DNA from: Pseudisothecium myosuroides
Lineage: Eukaryota; Streptophyta; Bryopsida; Hypnales; Lembophyllaceae
DNA length: 64,000 nt
Reading direction: 5' to 3'
Assembly (NCBI GenBank): GCA_951799445.1
Contig: OX637297.1
Span: 12,586,001 to 12,650,000 of the forward strand
The notes beneath the pieces were generated by a model. The model was not told the DNA's origin. It searched no databases and was given only the letters and a program-made list of their open reading frames with translations. Shown here piece by piece: positions 55,640-64,000 of the stretch. The stretch's first letter is position 1, and each line of letters starts with the position of its first letter. The position numbers and the translations under genes were made by a program.

Positions 55640-56190
55640 AATTTTTTTTCTCACAACTACACATGTTGGTAGAATTGGCATATTTTTTTTTGTGTGAATC
55701 TTTTGAATTTGAAATTTGGCACACATGTTATTAATATAGAGATGATTTCATCATAAAAATTTCATGGTAAACAAATTTTTTTTCAACCCTTGGGATAGTG
55801 TCAAAGTTGGTAGTAGTGAAATTGTTTCACAAATACACATGTTGGGAGATTTTGAATATCTATTTTTGTGGAAGGCTTTTGGACTTGAAATTTTTCACAT
55901 ATGTAACCAACATATAGATGGTCCTATGCCAAAAATTTCATAGAAAAAGAAAAAAAATCTCAGTCCTTGGAAGGGTGTCAAAGTTGGCGATAGTGAAATT
56001 TTTTTCACAGCTACACATGTTGGGAGATTTTGAATATATTTTTTTGTGTAAATCATTTGGCCTTGAAATTTGTCACACATATAATTAGTTTGAAGATGAA
56101 GTTGTGGTAAAAATTTCATGATCAAAGACCCATTTTTGAGCCCTCGAGAGGCTGTCAAAGTTGGAAGATCTGAAATTCCCTTCCCTGCGA
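55640..56190. repeat. ~178-bp tandem repeat, three units
   Basis: Units share 'acacatgttggnagattttgaatat', 'ggncttgaaatttntcacacatat' and 'aaaaatttcatg', and end 'gtgtcaaagttgg'. The repeated 'acacatgttgg' falls at about 55,660, 55,841 and 56,016. The array begins exactly where homology to the inner copy ends. Confidence 0.75.
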
Positions 56191-56354
56191 TTTCAAAAAT
56201 TCGTAAATGAAGTAGAACTTACTGTACAATAACTGAGAATATTTAGAGAGTGTCAAATGTCAAGAAACTAGTGACGGGAAACCTAATTTCACTATTTTCT
56301 GTAGATACATTGGTCTACGTTAGTAGAATACGTGTATATATCCAACGTACATAA

Positions 56355-57045
56355 TCATCGTGAGATCCCACGATCTCAGTGTTTAAAGCGTGGCAAGACC
56401 TCGAAATCTTTGAGTATAGAGATTTCGCGGTCTGAAAGTTGGGGGATCTCCTATCATTTTGCCGTGGCATCCCATGATCGATTGAACCTTGGCTATGGCC
56501 TTTCTTGTGTACTTCAATGCGCCTTTCTTTTCGATGACCATCATACTCTCTCGTCAATCCTGTATAAGCATCGTGGGATCTCACGATCATTTTTTGGGTG
56601 ACGCCAGTTTCTCCTAGTCAGGGGATTTCACGAACACTACATCAGAAATTACACGATGCTGTTCTCGTGGGATCCCACGATTGATTAATAATATGTTGAG
56701 GACTCATCAGAGTGATTCAATTTGACCCACTACTTCATTTGTATTTCTGTAGCGGTTTAGGTGATTCCTTAGGAGGATCTTGGGATACCGCGATCTTTGA
56801 TTTAAATGATTCAGCGCCATGAGTGTCGTGGGATCCCGCAATTTACTGAATGTTCGTTGGATTAATGTCTTGTAAACTTCTGCGTTGTCTTCCTGGATGC
56901 ATTGGCTTCTTCCCAGTGGTTCTCAAACGGCCCTCGTGAGATCGCACTATCGCGTCTAGGCTTTTGAACTTCTTGTTGACAATAACTAGATTCACTTGTT
57001 CATGTTGCGTTGCCGTGTGATCATGAGAATCCACGACTGTACATG
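56355..57045. repeat. ATCGTGGGATCCCACGAT palindromes 5' of outer DUF7869 gene
   Basis: Copies at about 56,357, 56,460, 56,568, 56,665 and 56,825, with variants at 56,937 and 57,017, collinear with those of the inner copy. Confidence 0.85.
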
Positions 57046-57195
57046 TTGATGCTTTTGTCCTTCATGTCATGAGGTTTCAAGGCCATGAATGTAGCGCTCT
57101 TCTATAGACACGCCTAACTCCTTGAATCTATGATGTATAGGTTTGCCAGATTGTTTTCATCTCGTCCAAGAGATTTGACAGAATTCACTCTAACA

Positions 57196-60100
57196 ATGGA
57201 TTCATTCTGTGAGTCTGCTGCTGACGCGATAGTTATATATGTGGACGGAATGCATGTAGACAGTGAATCACAGGATTCCACCGATCGATGTGAACCATTT
57301 GTGAATGTTGATTGGGTTAAGCTGTTTGTGCATGCATTTGGTGAAGTTGAGCAGGGATTGTTAAAGAGGTTCGTCCCCAGGGCCAGTGGCTGGGTATGCC
57401 CATACCTGTTGAGCCTTGGATTTACATTTTGGTGCAACCTCATTCTATCAAATTAGAATTCTAGGATTTAAAATGCTTTCCCTGTCAGAGGGGTATGAAC
57501 ACATTAGAGGATGTTCAAGAGAATGTAGTGTTGTGGAGAGCCACCGACGTTGTTAGAGCGTCGAGGGATCCCCCGATGGATCCATGTCCGCATATTCATC
57601 AAGGAGCTTGGTTTGGACTTGATGTGCATCAGAAGGACGGAGGCGGACTCCTTGTTTCCTCGGGTCGTATCATTTATTGGAGGCCGGAAGATCATTTCCA
57701 AGATGAAACATTTGGTGAAGGTTTCGTAGGTGTGATAGTCTTTAATGTTTTTGTGGATGACAATGAAGCCATAATGTTTCACGACAGATGGCCAATTTTG
57801 GAGTGCTGGTTTCCCAACGGTCGTTCGTTGAAGGAGACAGTGGATCATTTTGTCGCCATCCCCGATATCAACAACCCTCTTGCTTACCTTGGAGGTAGAA
57901 TGAAAGCACCATACCGCTTTGTAGTTCGCAAACCCAATCTAGAATTGAAGGAATCGCAGTACTCCCACAAAATGGCAGACGAGGAGATTCAGAAAGTCAG
58001 CTCGGAGAAGTGCTGCAGACGTCTGTGTTGTCAGCATTATAACCAGGAGTTCACGATGTTAGTAAGGCAGAAATACTACTTGAAGTTGTTTGACGAGCGC
58101 GGTGAATATGGGATTGGAGTGGGAGGACAACTTCACGAAAGGTACGGGGAGCAGAAGCGGAAATACGTCACGCTACAGGGAGTTGATGTTTGTGGCAAGG
58201 CGTGGTATATAATTCACGGCATCCCGAAGTCCACTCACCACAGTTACATTGAGATGTACAACGACGGCGTCATATCAGGGACGCACGGAAACAAAGAAAT
58301 TAAGTGCCCGCGGACTCGGACTGTTCAAGTCGCTGGGACTATGAAAGCCATTATTGACGAGAATGCTGATCAAATGCCCCACCAAATGCACGCCATCGGG
58401 AACGGGCAAACGGACACTGTGAAATTTCTTCCTTCCCCTTCGCTTGTACCGATGCTTAAGCGTACCAATTCTGGATGTGCAGTTGAATGCCAACTATGGT
58501 TTGCCGCCCGTGAGCCAGTCAATTATTAATAGACTCAAGCGGGAGCACTTCAACAACATCTCCATTAAGCCTATTGGAAGTTCGTTTGCAAAATGTACTA
58601 CGTGCGACGATCTACAGCAGTTTATTCTGAAGTCTCCAAAAGGAAGCCCCGAGTACGTGGAGTTCGTGAAGTAGCGGACTCATCATCTCAATCACCAAGC
58701 TTCTTGCTGTCGTTTGTATGCGTCTTGGCGTGAAGAATCCAAACAAGATCCTCGAAGAATTTTATGTATAATTCACGACAAGATGGATACATCCAAGACG
58801 GCTCTACCCAGACTGCGGGTGAGAAGGAAGGCCACGGCCGGTTTGGGGCAGCTTTCGATGAGCGTAACTGGAATGGTAGCTCATGGCCATGGTGACGGTG
58901 CTTACGCCCATTATGCTCCATCCTGCTGGTCGGCGGACTCCAACTTCACCATTTCGTCTTTGGCAAGGTAATTGCGCCAGTTGAAGGGTCCACCTATTTG
59001 AGAGGCAGGCGACCTCTTTCCATATCCACCAGCTAACTCATTGTTCGAGGCATTGCTTAGAGGAAAGTCTACATGTATGGACAGCCTAACCCTCACCAAA
59101 CCTGGAGCTCGCGTCGAAAGTACCCCCCTTTCCGAAAATTTATATCTCAGCTTAACAACTCTATTAAGGATAACAAGAACAAATACCTTATGGCGTTCTT
59201 ATCCTTGCTCACTGCACGAGGTGTCTTCAAGGAAATTCAGGTTGGGTTTCTACTAGTCGGACACACTCACGAGGACATCGATGCATATTTCAGCCACTTT
59301 TCCAAGGCCTTGAAGACCAAGAACACTTTTGTTGTCATTGACCTCATGAAAGCCTTCATGCAGTCCCAAGAACTATCATTTATGTTGGAGTTCATATAGG
59401 AGGTGGGGGATTTCAAGTTGTTCGTGGAGGGTTACCAATGCGATCGCGGGGAAAAATTAATTGGATTGGGAGAGATGCACTTGTTCAAGTTCTACGTGGA
59501 CATTGATGGGGTCCCCGTCGTGAACTTCAAAAGGTCAACAGTTGATTCAAACTAGTTGCCGTCCAAGAAACCTTTTGAACACCTTTGAAAGACAGACGGC
59601 AATGGTCGGCCCATGCTCCCTCACAGTTGTCCAAAGCCTGTTCCGTTTAAGCCCATGTGGGGCAGCAAGGTTCTAGTACTGAATGGAAATCAAGAGAAGG
59701 CAAGGGAAGCGGCGCGGAAAGCTACCTTGAACAAGGGTTTCATACTGGTAGGACTCGAGAAATACATTCAGTACTGGCAATACGGTATTTTTAAATGCGA
59801 GGGATTTGCAACTGCGTTTGGTCCATACGTAGATTACTGGAAGTGTATTCTCGATGAGCTGAAGGAACCACTAGGTACTCGAGTGTCCTCCGGAGTTGGT
59901 GGAAGGCTTCTGGCCACAACACGATTGGAGGGTGGCACATAATGGAGTCCCTCGCCCATGATCGACGGTCAATCCCATGGATGTGATTCTGGAAGAAGAA
60001 GAGAAGCCGGAACCTTACTGCGGCCCTGCAAATGAAGCGCAAAGGGAAAGCTTTAATCCATGGCTAGACATACGACCAGGCTGTTGGGTACTTCTCAGAC

Positions 60101-60423
60101 CGGAAGTCCCGGAATCATATGCTATTTGGCAGGGAAGAGCATTGTCTACTGTATGCAGATTAGAAGGAGATGTGAATAACGGGAAGATCTTGCTTCAGTA
60201 TTGGCAACCCGATAACTCCGAAACGAGTCTGGAATTGATTTATTGGAATTGCTGGTACGGTAAATGGGTTGTTGAAAATAGTCCCCCTACCTGGGTGGAC
60301 GCGGGTGTTGCAGTGTATGCGAATTGGTCCAAGATAGTGGATTAAAAATCACGAACAATTCCTCAGAAGAGTAGGGAGGCTGCCTTAGTGAATTTGAATC
60401 GGGCAAACGTGGTGGACCCATGA
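57196..60423 (+). pseudogene. DUF7869-type transposase-like gene of outer transposon
   Basis: Aligns with the inner copy from MDSFCESAADAIV to NLNRANVV-DP. The longest frame (57,495-58,529) covers the Cys-rich and GVDVC segments. Damage: a frameshift near 57,350, a TAG before 57,470, a deletion between ATTCCTTCC-type repeats near 58,430 that removes the exon tail and intron start, a TAG at 58,672, a TAA near 58,970 and further lesions. The QLDNS motif now reads with Asn in place of the Asp and is also out of frame. IIHDKMDTSKTALP and LVGHTHEDIDAYFS are still readable. There is no LTR insertion; the target of element B is intact at about 59,510. Confidence 0.8.
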
Positions 60424-60449
60424 TTGAGTGTCTAGTCCGAGGTCGCTAC

Positions 60450-61505
60450 TGCCATCATGGGAACTCCCGACGCACTGTGTCGGTCATCGCGGCAATCGTG
60501 AGATGTCACGATGCATTCTGCGGGTCGCTACTGCCATCGTGATATCACACGACGCATTCTACATCCAGTAAGCGCAGTCGCAAGTCAGGTTTTTGAAGTA
60601 CAGTCCGCTGAGTTAGTATGATTGTTCTTCGATTAATTTTTTAGAGCTGCTTTTTGTGACATGTATATATGTAAAATAAATCTTTATGAATATATAAATA
60701 TGTTTATGATTTCTATTTTTTGCGTGCGGCACAGGGACAATGACTTGATAGCAAAAGCGCAAGATGTCTTTCCTCTCATCTCCTGAAATGGAAGTGGTTT
60801 ATGTTTGTATCCAAAACAGAATACATTGCTCGGGTCATACATGCATTCAAATGAGTCTGAATAATGCATTTCTTTTTTCTCACAGTTAGTCACTCTTAGA
60901 ATTCTAGTCTTCTGGGTTTTGCATCTTCACAATTATATAGCGGACAACCAAGTACGGATCTATTTTTTGCAATGAAAGAACCTTGATGTTCTTTACACAA
61001 ACTGAAACTAATGTCATTATTTCGGATGGAATATTATGTTTACTTAGCCGTTATTCATCTTCAGATGTATGTTGAACGTCTGAGCACCTGTGACTCAGTG
61101 GTCTACAGTTCTTCAAATGTCACTGTGAGTAAGTTACTGTGATATGCCCCTATCACTTCGTCATATCCTGACTACCTTAGCTCCACTATGTTAGTAGTCC
61201 GTCAAGGGATCTCCCGGTGAATCCTAGAACCGGACTTCTTATTCCCAAGAGCAATTGCTCATTTGGTAATTGTCAACTGATGTTTGACTTTCAAATCCAC
61301 TTGTGTGTACTTCCTTTGAACTCTCGGGATACCATATATCTTTGAAAGAATCGCCCCCCTCGTGCCTTATTGTGAATCATTCTTGATGAACTCGGATATC
61401 ACTTGCACTTTAGTACAGGAATCAAATTGTACCACTTTGACACCAAGATTGTCAGTGAAGGTGACTCATATTCTACACCCCCGTCAGGGGATCTCCCGAT
61501 AGAAT
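60450..61505. repeat. Palindromes in the 3' region of outer DUF7869 gene
   Basis: Copies at about 60,454, 60,497 (ATCGTGAGATGTCACGAT) and 60,534, and the GGGATCTCCC variants at 61,205 and 61,482, collinear with 51,640-52,700. Confidence 0.8.
60675..60680 (+). promoter_or_regulatory. AATAAA poly(A) signal (outer)
   Basis: Conserved counterpart of the signal at 51,868, about 250 nt after the stop. Confidence 0.45.
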
Positions 61506-61537
61506 TATGTAAAGATTAGCGCTCAGTGAGGGATTAA

Positions 61538-62470
61538 CCCCTAAAGGCCCAAGGCCTTTTTTCTGCCAAAAAACACTGAAAACTGCCATTTCTATAGCAA
61601 AGAGTAAAAAAAATTGGAAAATGTTTTTTTTGCACATCTAACCGTAGGATCTTACACCTAACTAGTATGAGAATGTATGGAAAAAATTTTAGAGTTTTCG
61701 ACCACACAGATTGCAAGATATTTGCGTTTAAAGTGGGAAAAACAAGTTTTTCAGCACATTGCGGGACTGGATTTTTTGACTTTGAACATTTTTAACTTAA
61801 AATTTTTACACTACAAAGTTTTGAGCTTTTAATCTTTGTAGTGGAGAATTGAGTTGAGAGTCTAGGGAAAAAAAATATATTCAAAAAAACTTAATTATCA
61901 TTCCTAAAAAAATTGTTAAGTAGAAGTAGGTACGAGATAGAAGGAAAATTTAAAATATTAATATATTTTAGATGGAATTAAAATACAATAATCCCAATAG
62001 TGAGATTGTTCTAGCAAATAAACTAAACAATGAGATTTTTTTTTTTTTTGAAAAATTGCAAAAATAGCATTCAGAAATGAATCCTACAGTTATTTTTTTC
62101 AAGAAGATGCTCTAACTACCCGAAAAACAAGAATGTCCATAACTTTCTCATAACAAATCCAAATGAAATGAATCAAAGCTTTCTAGATAGGCAAAAATAT
62201 AATCTATGAGAAAAAAAATACTAAAATTAAAAAAATCAAATGTTTGCCATTTTTTTTTTGCTGCCCGAGCTGCCCGCCGTCCCCTGTTTTGAGCTTATTT
62301 GGTCATAACTTTTGTTCCCGGGCACCGATTGTGAAAAAAATTATATTCCCACAAAGCTTATCAGCTTTTCTACCTCCAAAAAAAGTTCCAAAATCTGGAC
62401 AAAATTTCAGCTCGTAGGTACCTGCCCAAAATCCCATTTGTCCCCCGAAGGGACAATGGGCTTTTAGGGG
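61538..62470. mobile_element. 933-bp TTAA MITE, piggyBac-type
   Basis: Begins CCCCTAAAGGCCCAAGGC and ends GGGCTTTTAGGGG, flanked by TTAA at 61,534-61,537 and 62,471-62,474. The inner transposon has the empty site gagggaTTAAtatggg at 52,730-52,733. The interior is AT-rich and non-coding, with part resembling the 3.9-4.1 kb region. TTAA specificity is diagnostic of piggyBac-superfamily transposases, supplied in trans. Confidence 0.88.
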
Positions 62471-62789
62471 TTAATATGGGATGGGAGCCATGTTTGCAAT
62501 AAGTGGTTGTCTCGATAGGTTCTGAGACTTCAGTTGTGTTGTGAATTTGATGCCTGAACTATGGAAACTCGGTCCATAGATCTCCCAATACAATTATGTG
62601 AACTCTAGCACGGTGAGCTATGTTACAACTACACGATTTCTTTCATTTTCAAGCACATGAAGTAATCCCCAACATACTTGTGGTTGTTGAATTGGATGCA
62701 TGCAAAGCGTTCCTATTTCGAGAGATCTCCAGACCCATAAGAAAACATCGGGGGATTTCACCGCCTCTTTACTTTTGGACTATTGAAAG

Positions 62790-62813
62790 TCCAGAAATAG
62801 TTAAATATGGCAT
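62790..62813 (-). repeat. Right TIR of outer transposon
   Basis: Ends ...ATAGTTAAATATGGCAT, matching both TIRs of the inner element. The flanking sequence changes to unrelated AT-rich DNA (ATTTGACC) immediately after. Confidence 0.85.
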
Positions 62814-64000
62814 ATTTGACCTAATCCTTTGTTGTAGTTTGAAAGACAAACATCACAAAAGTCATGAAATACGTACAAATATGTACTTGGAGGAAAATAC
62901 AAAATTTGTAAACATTAATAAAATGATCTTCAATTCCTAAGCACACAAAATTCGTGCCTATTTCATTTTATGTTGGAAGAGAATCCAAAAAAAATGAACT
63001 TGTCCTTCATTGTACTTTTTAGGTCTAAAATTACACAAATCATGAAATATATGTGATGAGGTAGGACAAAAAAAAGTCTAAGAAGTTCTAAATAACAAGA
63101 GCATCCGAAATTCATAAGTACACAAAATTGAGATTTTTTTTTCAATGTTGGAAGAAACAAAACATAAAAAGAACTCAGCAAACAATATACTTTGAAGTTC
63201 TAAAATCACATAAGTAAAAAAGTAAATACACAAAGATAGGAGGAATTCCATAACTTCTTAGTAGGGTTGTCTTCCCTGACATCACGACATTGCAACAACA
63301 AGACATCACACGACGTCTTGTAGAGCCCTCAAGAATCAAGATGTCTAATACCTGAAACGTCTAGTTGGCTTTAAAATAAATCATTAGAAATTTACGATTT
63401 TGACATATTAAAGTTTCATTTCAATGAAGTGTCTCAATTTCATGAATACATATTACAATCTAATTTTAGATTCATAGTTATAGTAAGATTTCAAATTTTT
63501 TCAGCTGCTAAAGATGAAATTACATGATGAAGTTGGATGCTTGTCCGACACTTTGTCCTATACGACATGCAACGTCAGACGTCCAACACAACACCTAAAC
63601 CCAAAAACATGTCAAACAAGACAACCTTGTTCTTGGGTTAACTTTACATTTTTTAAATTACATAGTAGCTTCACTCCCTTTTTTTTTAAAGGTTTTAAGG
63701 TATACAAAAAAAAGGTCAAATTGAAAACGCTTCTAAATTCTTTGTTACAAGACTAAGTGGAACTGCTACATTTTTTTTTCTTTGCACAACGTACAAATTC
63801 TATGACTTCCTAGGTTTACATCATTTGATGAACAACGTAGCCTTCATCCATTATTTTTTTAAATGCTTTAGATAATAAATCTTTAATATGGATGTCATTA
63901 TTGTCTCATTAAATTTGTAATGCAACTTCGTTCCTCACAAAACGCCAATTATGTTTTATAGTAATAGTTGCTTTAGCAATAACAACAACATTTATTCAGA
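62814..64000. other. AT-rich flank outside the transposons
   Basis: AT-rich sequence with a loosely repeated motif between about 62,830 and 63,190 ('cataagtacacaaaattgagat', 'atgttggaagaa'). No gene or RNA recognised; short open frames look random. Confidence 0.5.

Larger units (their letters stand above)
22552..62813. mobile_element. Outer two-gene TIR transposon (O), left end truncated
   Basis: Its parts are the leftward GGQH gene exons 5-2 (22,552-26,705), its intron 1 interrupted by the inner element (26,797-53,086), its exon 1 relic (53,644-53,920), a spacer, the rightward DUF7869-type gene (57,196-60,423) and a right terminus TCCAGAAATAGTTAAATATGGCAT read in two parts at 62,790-62,813, matching the inner element's TIRs. 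Sequence on either side of the inner element joins into a stretch collinear with the inner copy's own intron 1. The left terminus is lost. Without insertions O would be about 13 kb as preserved. Confidence 0.85.

Overview
The window is a transposon-rich stretch of a nuclear eukaryotic genome. It has spliced genes with GT-AG introns, AATAAA signals, a TATA promoter, a 182-bp satellite, degenerate plant-type (CCCTAAA) telomere-like repeats and MITEs with CACTA and TTAA signatures. A streptophyte outside the seed plants (charophyte alga, bryophyte, lycophyte or fern) is the best guess, because I associate DUF7869-type proteins with such genomes; the species cannot be named. No ordinary housekeeping gene is recognisable. 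The proteins that can be read belong to mobile elements.

Layout. 1-8.8 kb: AT-rich repeat country with a minisatellite, two large inverted arms built of related units (1.3-2.1 and 7.8-8.8 kb) and a TTAA-flanked MITE. 8.8-16.9 kb: a decayed DUF7869-type transposase-like gene (copy A) behind an array of short TTCACCT...AGGTGAA palindromes; a 1,079-bp near-perfect foldback element splits its coding region. 17-22.5 kb: a promoter-like region with a tandemly repeated leader and one small exon, a low-complexity tract and a tRNA-derived SINE-like sequence.

22.55-62.81 kb is the main discovery: two copies, one inside the other, of a large two-gene DNA transposon. The inner copy runs from 26,797 to 53,086 (26,290 bp, including later insertions). 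It has 24-bp terminal inverted repeats beginning ATGCCATAT and is flanked by duplicated CAAG. It lies in intron 1 of the outer copy's own leftward gene. The empty version of that site is present in the inner copy at 33,434-33,439, so the boundaries are fixed by sequence alone. Each copy carries two divergent genes. One is a leftward multi-exon gene with a GGQH motif (tentatively ParB/sulfiredoxin-like). The other is a rightward DUF7869 transposase-like gene. Both are full of relatives of the 18-bp palindrome ATCGTGGGATCCCACGAT, in introns and untranslated regions but not in exons.

Later insertions complicate the picture. Two 3.5-kb elements with TGT...ACA ends and 5-bp target duplications sit in the inner transposon, one in an intron and one in the DUF7869 coding sequence. 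They are probably solo LTRs, and each contains a 633-codon reading frame, intact in one copy. A CACTA MITE and a TTAA (piggyBac-type) MITE each have an empty site elsewhere in the window. All transposon genes except the 633-codon LTR frame carry nonsense codons or frameshifts, so these copies look non-autonomous.
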